Shown here: positions 6,955 to 12,405 of the stretch, piece after piece
Numbering within the stretch: the first letter of the stretch is position 1
Layout of the letters: each line of letters opens with the position of its first letter
NCBI GenBank assembly: GCA_964531745.1
Contig: CAZHFX010000028.1
Coordinates: 1-12,419, forward strand
DNA length: 12,419 bases
DNA from: JACRFW01 sp964531745
Lineage (GTDB): Bacteria; Patescibacteriota; Patescibacteriia; Magasanikbacterales; GWA2-37-8
Reading direction: 5' to 3'
Translations under genes and position numbers: made by a program
The notes under the pieces: generated by a model
What the model was told of the DNA's origin: nothing
Seen by the model: only the letters and a program-made list of their open reading frames with translations
The model's database searches: none

Positions 6955-9252
6955 TTACTGGCCAATAAGATTATTAATCTTGACGGTAATATCTCGGTTG
7001 TCGGGATTAAGACTCTTCACTTTATAATAATATTCTAGAGCTTGCAGGCGGTCGCCGCGCAACTCGTACAACAACCCCAAACTATACAAGGCGTTAGAGT
7101 GACTGGCATTGCGCTTCAGCACCTCAAGCCAAACTTTTTCGGCGTTATTCCGATCTCCTTTGTTGCCGCGGTTGTAGAGCAGACGGCCGAAATTGTAGAG
7201 ATATTCCACATCGTTTTGCGCGACCGAGGCGATGCCGGCGTAAATCGCGATCGCTTTATCAATTTCTCTGGTTTGTTCATACGCGTTAGCCAGGCCGATA
7301 TAGGCGCCGACGTGATCCTTTTTTAAACTAATCGCCCGCTCATAACTTTTTATCGCCTCTGGCCAGTTGCCGGCCAAACTATAATTGTTGCCGAGCCGCC
7401 AAGCCAGCACCGGGTTGCTTGGCTCTAAAGTCTTGGCCTCCAGGAGAGACTTCACCGCCCAATCTCTGGCCTCCGGCACCAGGGCGGCGGCATTTTCATA
7501 CATCGTCGCCAAATTTTCCCAGATGGCCACGGAGCGTGGCGACAAATTAGTCGCCCGCCGAGCTTCATTGATCGCCTGGCCGAGAAAAGCGCTTACTTTC
7601 TGGAAATCCGGTTTACCCTGCCGGCTCACATTAATCGCCTGAAGCAAATAATTTTGCGCCAAAGCGACATGGTAGAGATCAACATTTTCATGCAACGCCA
7701 CCGCGGTGCGCAGTTTGCTGTCAACTGCCGCAAAATCACCGGCTTTCAGGGCGGCGGAAAAATTTTTCTCGGCCAAATACAGTCGCGCTCCCCACACGCC
7801 GACAATACAAACAACGGAGATAACGACGATAAGAATAAACGAGAAAGATAAATTGTGTTCGGGCGTATCTTCAATAATCAATTCGCGCCGCCGAGTGGTG
7901 GAGGAATTAAACAGAGCTAAACCGGCGACAATCAAACCAAGCAGAAGCCACCATAGCCACCATATTATCGGCCCGTAGAAAACAACAAAAGCCCCGATGC
8001 TGATAACGCACCATGGCACCGCGAGCAGAAAAACCCCTAAATGGGAACGGCTCGCCGGCTCGCCGGCGCTTAATAATTCCAAGAGCTGATCATCTTCCGC
8101 CCCCTCCCCCTCGTGGCGGGCTTTAATCCAAGTCGTCAGAATATGGCCGACAAAAAATAAAACCAAAAATAACCAAATCAAACCAAGCGCCAAGCCTCCT
8201 TCAGCCAAAATACTTAAGGCCGAACTATACGGGCGGCTGAAGCGGAACGACCAGGCGAGCTGGTCGGCGTTAAAGGAAACATCGCGGAATTGCGAAAAAT
8301 CAACAGCGAAAGAGCCTAGCCCGCTTCCCAGCAATACATTCTTAAAGTTCGCGGTCAGCGTTTTTGATACGATGACCCAAGAAGAGCGATTGTTAAGCGC
8401 GGCTTCAGCCGGCACGGTTGATTGCACCAGTTTTGGCGTTCCAAAAACAATAAAAATAATAATCAAAATAAAAGCCGCGAACAGGGTAGACAGCCAGCCC
8501 AAGCGAGCTTCTTTCAGCGAGCTCACGCCGACCAAGAGCAACAAAACCAACCCGACCAGCAAAAGCCACCACAAGACGGTGAAACCGAGCGTAACCAACG
8601 ACAAGTAGCTGATGAGTGCGATATAAAAATAACCAATGGCGCGGCCGACCGTGAGATCTTTTTTAATCAACTGCCCGGCGGCGATTAAACACAGCGCGAT
8701 CAGCCAAACGCCAAAGCCGCTATTAGTCTGATCAACCACATTGAGGCTATACGGGAACCATCGGCTCAGCAAATCAAAATGAAAGAAAGATTTGACGAAA
8801 AAAAGCGTTGCCGCCGCTCCGCCGCTCACCACCAAGGCGTCAAGGCTTCTCTGCCAGCGATCAAAGGTGTTGATGTGCTGGACAATCATGACGCAAAATA
8901 ACGCCAGAAAAAACAGCAAGGCAAAATGAAAAATAAAATAATCATTACGGCCGAGGAAACTATCTGTCCGGCTTACTGAAAAAAAGGCAGAAATCAGCGC
9001 GGCGCCGAGTAAAAAAAGAATCGGCTTATCCACGACTGACTGAATATAAAGCAATTTTTTAGACAAGATCGCTTTAGTGGTCCAAAGCAATACATTAAGC
9101 AGTATTAACCCGATAAACAGGTACTCTTTGGAGATAAGATGGGGATTTATCACCGCCGGATCCAGCACGAGCGGCACGGCGATAATATTCAGAATCAGCA
9201 AAAAATAAGAAAAGTAATTACTGATTCTAGACCAACGCTGGGGATTAAGCAT
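6955..9252 (-). CDS. O-antigen-ligase-like membrane protein with C-terminal TPR domain
   Basis: 765 residues. The N-terminal 450 residues are polytopic, with hydrophobic segments near 12-31, 43-61, 77-92, 106-124, 139-153, 180-194, 204-225, 226-243, 252-271, 345-371, 405-426 and 428-447. The loop after about residue 280 has the Wzy/WaaL-type layout 'LLGSGLGSFAVDFSQF' (307-322), then 'EGGLALGLIW' (351-360). Another membrane helix (470-487) leads to TPR repeats, clearest at 615-648 (AWRLGNNYSLAGNWPEAIKSYERA), 649-682, 683-719 and 720-752. Bacterial members of this ligase family move lipid-linked glycans onto acceptors or polymerise them outside the membrane. The fused TPRs could recruit protein acceptors, and the surface proteins downstream make a glycosylation role plausible (inference). 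It is the first gene of the operon, with a promoter about 40 nt upstream. Confidence 0.88.
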   Translation of the reverse strand: MLNPQRWSRISNYFSYFLLILNIIAVPLVLDPAVINPHLISKEYLFIGLILLNVLLWTTKAILSKKLLYIQSVVDKPILFLLGAALISAFFSVSRTDSFLGRNDYFIFHFALLFFLALFCVMIVQHINTFDRWQRSLDALVVSGGAAATLFFVKSFFHFDLLSRWFPYSLNVVDQTNSGFGVWLIALCLIAAGQLIKKDLTVGRAIGYFYIALISYLSLVTLGFTVLWWLLLVGLVLLLLVGVSSLKEARLGWLSTLFAAFILIIIFIVFGTPKLVQSTVPAEAALNNRSSWVIVSKTLTANFKNVLLGSGLGSFAVDFSQFRDVSFNADQLAWSFRFSRPYSSALSILAEGGLALGLIWLFLVLFFVGHILTTWIKARHEGEGAEDDQLLELLSAGEPASRSHLGVFLLAVPWCVISIGAFVVFYGPIIWWLWWLLLGLIVAGLALFNSSTTRRRELIIEDTPEHNLSFSFILIVVISVVCIVGVWGARLYLAEKNFSAALKAGDFAAVDSKLRTAVALHENVDLYHVALAQNYLLQAINVSRQGKPDFQKVSAFLGQAINEARRATNLSPRSVAIWENLATMYENAAALVPEARDWAVKSLLEAKTLEPSNPVLAWRLGNNYSLAGNWPEAIKSYERAISLKKDHVGAYIGLANAYEQTREIDKAIAIYAGIASVAQNDVEYLYNFGRLLYNRGNKGDRNNAEKVWLEVLKRNASHSNALYSLGLLYELRGDRLQALEYYYKVKSLNPDNRDITVKINNLIGQ

Positions 9253-9297
9253 AGGTATTAAAAAATATTAAATTAAAAGAAAGAATGATTACTACCT

Positions 9298-9326
9298 AGT
9301 ATAACATAATTTTCTTTGTCTATCTA
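9298..9326 (-). promoter_or_regulatory. Proximal promoter (P1) of the surface operon
   Basis: On the minus strand: TAGATA (-35), 17-nt spacer, TATACT (-10), with an extended TG-T before the -10. The expected start near 9291 leaves a leader of about 40 nt before the ATG at 9252. There is no obvious Shine-Dalgarno in that A/T-rich leader. Confidence 0.6.
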
Positions 9327-9360
9327 GCCCGCAATCCAGCGGCCAGTGGGTTATTTAATT

Positions 9361-9450
9361 TAGCTTCGTTGACCATGATTTTTTTTATGCCCAAACCCGC
9401 TAGCGGCGGGGCGTTAATGGACACCATAAAAATCATGGTCAACGAAGCTA
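9361..9450. repeat. Hairpin element copy 1 (23-bp arms around a conserved core)
   Basis: The arms 9361-9383 and 9428-9450 are perfect 23-bp inverted repeats (TAGCTTCG outside, then TTGACCATGATTTTT). They enclose a 44-nt core beginning near ATGCCCAAACC (9387). The core contains its own hairpin CCCGC-TAGCG-GCGGG (9396-9410), then GCGTTAATGGACACC. The same core recurs at 11223-11265. No protein is supported: the frames across it are not conserved between copies. It lies between the divergent surface operon and trmB-like gene, inside the leader of the distal minus-strand promoter. Its function is unknown; a non-autonomous mobile repeat (REP/MITE type) or a structured RNA both fit. Confidence 0.85.
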
Positions 9451-9481
9451 GAGCAAAGATACGAGGCTCGCCATCAAGTTT

Positions 9482-9511
9482 ATTATACATCTTTAATTTT
9501 CTATTTGTCAA
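9482..9511 (-). promoter_or_regulatory. Consensus distal promoter (P2) reading into hairpin element 1
   Basis: The minus strand reads a perfect TTGACA (9506-9511) and a perfect TATAAT (9482-9487), separated by 18 nt. Transcription would start near 9475, cross element 1 within about 25 nt, pass P1 and reach the operon. Alternatively it could make a short RNA containing the hairpin. It is the strongest-looking promoter in the window. Confidence 0.7.
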
Positions 9512-9516
9512 TTTTT

Positions 9517-9579
9517 TTTATATCATTTTTATAGATATTGTTTATTTTAGTTGACTATTAAACAAAATAATGATATAAA
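9517..9579. promoter_or_regulatory. Candidate operator: 11-bp inverted repeat over the trmB-like promoter
   Basis: TTTATATCATT at 9517-9527 is the exact reverse complement of AATGATATAAA at 9569-9579. The right copy covers the -10 of the regulator gene; the left lies just behind the minus-strand P2 -35. An autoregulatory site serving both directions is possible. The sequence is A/T-rich, so chance is not excluded. Confidence 0.35.
9551..9579 (+). promoter_or_regulatory. Promoter of the TrmB-family regulator
   Basis: TTGACT (9551-9556), a 17-nt spacer and TATAAA (9574-9579) with an extended TG-A before the -10. Transcription should begin near 9586, about 14 nt before the ATG at 9600. This argues against the in-frame TTG at 9585 as the start. 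Confidence 0.7.
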
Positions 9580-9599
9580 TAATTTTGACAAATAATTCT

Positions 9600-10325
9600 A
9601 TGGAAATTCAACAACAATTACGAACGCTCGGCCTGCACCAAACAGAAATTGTAATGTATTTATTTCTATTAAAAAATGGCCTGTCCACCCCGCCGGTCGT
9701 TTCACGAGAAACTGGGATTGCGCGGACTAACTGTTACAACATTCTGCTGGAATTAAAAGAAAAAGGATTGATAGAAGAGAAAATACAGGCGAAAAAAAAG
9801 GCTTACCAGGCGAACAACCCGGCATCGCTCATTGAACTGCTCAAACGAAAGGTGGCCGACGCCCAAAAAATTCTGCCCGAATTGCAGGCTGTTTTTACCC
9901 ATCAAGCCATTGACCCGGGAGTTAAATTTTATCAAGGATTAGAGCAAGTCCAAGAATTATACGAAAAAAGTTTGTCAGCAAAAAGCATACTTTCTGTCGG
10001 ATCAAGGAAACGATGGCGATTATTGATGCCGGATTTTGAAGAGCGTTATTTCCAAGAAATTAAGAAACGGCAGATCATTTTTTACGACTTGACGGACAGC
10101 GAGTCAAAATTGATGACCGCTAAAATACAAAATACCCTAAAATCCTGCTACACGGTTCGTCAATTACCGCCGGAATATGAAGAAACGGCGCTAGAAATAC
10201 TCATGTGGGATGATTTAATCGGTTTTTTCAATTTGAAAGGCTCAATTTCCGCGATGTTATTCAAAAATCAACCTCTTTCCGATATGTTGCAGATGCTGTT
10301 TAAGATTATTCGGAAAAAAATCTAG
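9600..10325 (+). CDS. TrmB-family transcriptional regulator
   Basis: 241 residues from the ATG at 9600. An in-frame TTG at 9585 falls at the predicted transcription start and is less likely. Residues 1-75 form the TrmB winged helix-turn-helix: 'LRTLGLHQTEIVMYLFLL' opening, recognition helix region 'VSRETGIARTNCYNILLELKEKG', then the wing and 'YQANNPASLIELLK'. A helical linker (about 75-100) leads to a C-terminal effector-like domain (104-241) with 'VKFYQGLEQVQELYEKSL'. The latter is typical of short TrmB proteins that lack the sugar-binding extension of archaeal TrmB. Its ligand cannot be told from sequence. It is divergent from the surface operon, with its promoter close to that operon's P2, so it may control itself and the surface genes (inference). 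There is no Shine-Dalgarno; the leader is very short. A palindromic terminator follows directly. Confidence 0.88.
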   Translation: MEIQQQLRTLGLHQTEIVMYLFLLKNGLSTPPVVSRETGIARTNCYNILLELKEKGLIEEKIQAKKKAYQANNPASLIELLKRKVADAQKILPELQAVFTHQAIDPGVKFYQGLEQVQELYEKSLSAKSILSVGSRKRWRLLMPDFEERYFQEIKKRQIIFYDLTDSESKLMTAKIQNTLKSCYTVRQLPPEYEETALEILMWDDLIGFFNLKGSISAMLFKNQPLSDMLQMLFKIIRKKI

Positions 10326-10330
10326 CTTTG

Positions 10331-10352
10331 CCGTTCCGTACGGAACGGTTTT
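10331..10352 (+). terminator. Terminator of the TrmB-family gene
   Basis: An 18-bp perfect palindrome, CCGTTCCGTACGGAACGG (10331-10348), is followed by TTTT and lies 5 nt after the stop codon. It can fold as a 7-bp stem with a 4-nt loop. Confidence 0.8.
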
Positions 10353-10383
10353 AAAAAAGCCAAAAATGAGCTCGCGCCTTAAG

Positions 10384-10407
10384 TTTGTATAGACTAGTGT
10401 ATACAAA
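10384..10407. repeat. CTAG-centred palindrome, copy A
   Basis: A 24-bp palindrome centred between 10395 and 10396 with 11 of 12 pairs matching; the only break is G at 10392. ACTAGTGTATACAAAT (10393-10408) is identical to 10574-10589. It lies between the convergent trmB-like terminator and tRNA-Ala terminator, where no gene or promoter is evident. The nearby sequence holds further TATACA variants (10408-10435) and a small TTGTGCACAA palindrome (10439-10448). Confidence 0.7.
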
Positions 10408-10445
10408 TATACACATTTAGACGACTTTATACACAGACTTGTGCA

Positions 10446-10480
10446 CAAAAATCCCGCCTCAACCAAGTTGAAGCGGGATT
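10446..10480 (-). terminator. Terminator of tRNA-Ala
   Basis: On the minus strand, immediately after the encoded CCA, AATCCCGCTTCAAC pairs with GTTGAGGCGGGATT (one U-G wobble) across a 3-nt loop. A run of T follows. This 14-bp stem begins at the first base after the tRNA. Confidence 0.85.
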
Positions 10481-10554
10481 TGGTGGACCTAGGCAGAATC
10501 GGACTGCCGCTTCGGCAATGCGAATGCCGCGTCATACCACTAGACCATAGGCCC
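10481..10554 (-). tRNA. tRNA-Ala, anticodon CGC
   Basis: 74 nt with encoded CCA. Acceptor GGGCCTA/TAGGTCC contains the G3-U70 wobble, the hallmark alanine identity pair, with A73. D arm: GTC/GAC stem and a loop with GG. Anticodon stem CGGCA/TGCCG encloses loop TTCGCAT (anticodon CGC, reads GCG). Variable loop AAGC; T stem GGCAG/CTGCC. The T loop is TCCGATT, so position 55 is C instead of the near-universal T. All other expected features are intact. Confidence 0.93.
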
Positions 10555-10564
10555 AAAGTCTACA

Positions 10565-10588
10565 AAAGTATACACTAGTGTATACAAA
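10565..10588. repeat. CTAG-centred palindrome, copy B, covering the tRNA-Ala -10 box
   Basis: GTATACACTAGTGTATAC (10568-10585) is a perfect 18-bp palindrome. Its right half plus flank is identical to copy A for 16 bp. On the minus strand it contains TATACT (10567-10572), a good -10 for tRNA-Ala that would start RNA near 10560, 6 nt before the tRNA. No good -35 is present at 16-18 nt. The overlap suggests an operator or activator site. The site also lies 4 nt past the stop of the small upstream gene. Confidence 0.65.
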
Positions 10589-10592
10589 TCTA

Positions 10593-10922
10593 TTAGTTTA
10601 CCAACTTGCTCGTCCGATGATCATCAATAAATCTCTTTAACCTACGGACCAACTCCTGTTCTCCCCATCTGCTTGGCAACTCAACAGCCTCTCCATCTTC
10701 GTCCACAACCTCTTCCCCATTTGATTGGGCGAACCTAGAAAAAGCGACATTATCTAAACTTCTCAAAATTTCCTCAACCGTAGCAGTTACCCCCACTTTG
10801 CCTTCTTCATCTGCCATATTAAAAACTAGCGCCATTTCCTCTTCATTCAAGCCCCAGGCCTGGCGCAACATATCTGAAGGGCTGTCTTTCTTAAAATTAG
10901 GCATCCTTTCCGGTTTAGACAT
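10593..10922 (-). CDS. Small acidic protein of unknown function
   Basis: 109 residues from the ATG at 10922; an in-frame TTG at 10940 could add six residues. I do not recognise a family. It is soluble and acidic, with no signal peptide or membrane segment. Residues 16-60 look helical ('DMLRQAWGLNEEEMALVFNMADEEG', then 'TVEEILRSL'). An acidic stretch at 70-81 (EEVVDEDGEAVE) precedes a basic C-terminal helix (WGEQELVRRLKRFIDDHR). This gives a strongly polar charge layout. It lies between tRNA-Arg (54 nt upstream) and tRNA-Ala on the same strand and may be read from the tRNA-Arg promoter. No Shine-Dalgarno or clear own promoter is seen. The non-repetitive, well-formed sequence favours a real gene, but nothing else supports it. 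Confidence 0.6.
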   Translation of the reverse strand: MSKPERMPNFKKDSPSDMLRQAWGLNEEEMALVFNMADEEGKVGVTATVEEILRSLDNVAFSRFAQSNGEEVVDEDGEAVELPSRWGEQELVRRLKRFIDDHRTSKLVN

Positions 10923-10975
10923 AATTGAGTTGGCAAACAAACATTAGACCCGCTAACCGACTGCTCACTCGCCCG

Positions 10976-11047
10976 TGCCCCCGGTACGAATTGAACGCAC
11001 ATTTCTCCCTTAGGACGGGACTGTTCTATCCGTTGAACTACGGGGGC
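10976..11047 (-). tRNA. tRNA-Arg, anticodon CCT
   Basis: 72 nt, no encoded CCA (the following bases are CGG). Acceptor GCCCCCG/CGGGGGC is seven perfect pairs with A73. D arm: GTTC/GAAC with loop AACGGATA, where an A after GG fits the arginine identity base A20. Anticodon arm: TCCC/GGGA plus a G27-G43 mismatch, loop GTCCTAA (anticodon CCT, reads AGG). Variable loop AAAT; T arm GTGCG/CGTAC with loop TTCAATT. G at position 32 is unusual. Confidence 0.9.
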
Positions 11048-11064
11048 TCAAGTAACCTGCCCCC

Positions 11065-11093
11065 ATTCTATACAAAACGACGCCTCTTGGCAA
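11065..11093 (-). promoter_or_regulatory. Promoter of tRNA-Arg
   Basis: Minus strand: TTGCCA (-35), 17-nt spacer, TAGAAT (-10). Transcription would start near 11058, about 11 nt before the tRNA. With no clear terminator after the tRNA, it could also serve the small gene at 10922-10593. Confidence 0.6.
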
Positions 11094-11144
11094 GCCTGCC
11101 TGTTCGCCGGGGCTCCGGTGCGGCAAACGGGGAGGGAGCGGGGT

Positions 11145-11173
11145 TTTAATTATGGGGATTGGTGTGCTACAAT
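11145..11173 (+). promoter_or_regulatory. Promoter of the rmuC-like gene, upstream of hairpin element 2
   Basis: TACAAT (11168-11173) with an extended TG-C before it; the -35 (TTTAAT, 17-nt spacer) is weak. Transcription would start near 11180 and give a leader of about 140 nt containing the whole of hairpin element 2. No better promoter lies between the element and the ATG at 11320. Confidence 0.5.
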
Positions 11174-11197
11174 GGGAACTGCTAACTTACAGCCTAG

Positions 11198-11290
11198 TCA
11201 GCCAAAATTGACATTGATTTTTACGATGCCCAAACCTGCTAGTGGCAGGGCGTAATGGCCACCGCAAAAATCAATGTCAATTTTGGCTGA
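11198..11290. repeat. Hairpin element copy 2 (25-bp arms around the conserved core)
   Basis: The arms 11198-11222 and 11266-11290 are perfect 25-bp inverted repeats (TCAGCCAAAA outside, then TTGACATTGATTTTT). The 43-nt core starts near ATGCCCAAACC (11226), with inner hairpin CCTGC-TAGTG-GCAGG (11235-11249), then GCGTAATGGCCACC. Compared with copy 1, the inner stem changes C-G to T-A on both sides. The arms differ in their outer 8-10 bp, yet each copy pairs perfectly with itself. It lies in the predicted leader of the rmuC-like gene. Confidence 0.85.
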
Positions 11291-11319
11291 AACTGGGCAG
11301 AAGGCGTCTTTTATAGACT

Positions 11320-12405
11320 ATGAACACCACTCTACTAATTATTACCATACTGCTCGCTCTTGGCCTCGCGGCCCTTCTTTTTAACATCTACCAAAAAATG
11401 CGCGCGCTCGGTGAGCCGGACAAGAGCCAACAAAACATGTTTCTTCTGATGCAAAACCAAATCCAGGAACTCTCCCGACTCGTGGACCAAAAGCTCACTG
11501 AAACAAACCGCGCCATGAACGAAACCCAACAGAATCTGAACCAAACGGTGCAGACGCAATTCGGCCACAGCGTTAAAGTGATCGCTGAAATCACGGAGCG
11601 GCTGACCAAGCTGGACGAAACGAACAAGCAGGTGATCGGTTTCGCAACTCAGTTGCAGAATCTTGAAGACATCCTGCAGAATCCTAAACAGCGCGGCATT
11701 TTAGGCGAATATTTCTTGGAAACGGTTTTGAAAAATGTTTTGCCGCCGGAGAGCTACCAAATGCAGTATAAATTTTCCGACGGCGATATCGTGGACGCGG
11801 TGGTATTCGTAAAAGACAAAATTATTCCGGTGGATTCCAAATTCAGCCTGGAAAACTACAACCGCGCGGTCAGCGAAAAAGACCCGGCCCGCCGCGAGGA
11901 GCTGGAAAATCTTTTTAAGAGCGATCTGAAAAAACGCATTGATGAAACCAGCAAATACATAAAACCCAAGGAAAATACGATGGATTTCGCTTTTATGTTC
12001 ATTCCAGCCGAAGGGATTTATTACGATTTATTAATCAATCAGGTGGGGTCGCTAAAAACCAACACGCACGCGCTGATTGAATACGCTTTCAAAGAAAAAC
12101 ACGTCATCATTGTATCGCCCACGTCTTTTCTCGCTTATCTCCAAACGGTGATGCAGGGTTTGCGCGCGCTTCAAATTGAAGAATCGGCGAAAGAAATCAG
12201 AAAGCGGGTGGAAGACCTGGGCAAACATTTGTTGGCCTATGACGAATATTTAAAAAAATTAGGCAATAATCTATCAACCTCCGTAAACAGTTACAACACG
12301 GCGTACAAAGAATTCAACAAGATTGATAAAGATGTGATGCGCATCACCGACGGCGAAAAAATGATTGAGCCGTTGGCGATTGAAAAACCGGTGATGGAAG
12401 AGTAA
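11320..12405 (+). CDS. rmuC: RmuC-family DNA recombination protein, membrane-anchored
   Basis: 361 residues. One N-terminal membrane helix (about 4-21) is followed by a coiled coil (about 35-120, rich in Gln/Asn/Glu with hydrophobic heptads). The RmuC domain follows: 'RGILGEYFLETVLKNVLP' (125-142), 'DGDIVDAVVFV' (154-164) and 'IIPVDSKFSLENY' (168-180). These acidic and lysine positions match the PD-(D/E)xK-like nuclease fold proposed for the family. Then come 'FMFIPAEGIYYDLL' (225-238) and 'VIIVSPTSFLAYLQTV' (262-277), both family signatures, and a C-terminal helical tail. RmuC limits inversion and rearrangement at short inverted repeats in E. coli. The length is somewhat below that of E. coli RmuC. 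The gene stands alone here, with a long structured leader. Its AAGG (11301) is too far from the ATG to be a good ribosome site. Confidence 0.9.
   Translation: MNTTLLIITILLALGLAALLFNIYQKMRALGEPDKSQQNMFLLMQNQIQELSRLVDQKLTETNRAMNETQQNLNQTVQTQFGHSVKVIAEITERLTKLDETNKQVIGFATQLQNLEDILQNPKQRGILGEYFLETVLKNVLPPESYQMQYKFSDGDIVDAVVFVKDKIIPVDSKFSLENYNRAVSEKDPARREELENLFKSDLKKRIDETSKYIKPKENTMDFAFMFIPAEGIYYDLLINQVGSLKTNTHALIEYAFKEKHVIIVSPTSFLAYLQTVMQGLRALQIEESAKEIRKRVEDLGKHLLAYDEYLKKLGNNLSTSVNSYNTAYKEFNKIDKDVMRITDGEKMIEPLAIEKPVMEE

Noticed and set aside
9361..9450. Hairpin elements as integron attC sites
   Set aside because: attC sites conserve the outer R boxes and vary inside. Here the inner core is conserved and the outer arms vary. 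No integrase or cassettes are nearby.
9361..9450. Hairpin elements as rho-independent terminators
   Set aside because: Neither strand has a T-run directly after the outer stem, and both copies lie upstream, not downstream, of genes.
9320..9511. A 63-codon minus-strand frame across hairpin element 1
   Set aside because: Its TTG or internal ATG start lies within the consensus promoter P2 itself, it is built mostly from the inverted repeat, and the frame is not kept in element 2 (stop in the core).
9585..9599. TTG at 9585 as start of the TrmB-like protein
   Set aside because: It coincides with the predicted transcription start. The conserved wHTH begins right after the ATG at 9600.
10427..10448. 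DnaA-box-like TTATACACA and related TATACAC motifs, as a replication origin
   Set aside because: There is one good match plus loose variants in an A/T-rich stretch, and dnaA, dnaN or other origin-linked genes are absent.
11107..11145. G-rich run (GGGG, then GGGG-A-GGG-AGC-GGGG) as a G-quadruplex
   Set aside because: Only three close G-runs; the fourth is separated by too long a loop for a standard quadruplex. I could not support it as a feature.
10925..11149. 74-codon plus-strand frame over tRNA-Arg
   Set aside because: It is antisense to a well-formed tRNA and its promoter; the translation resembles no protein.
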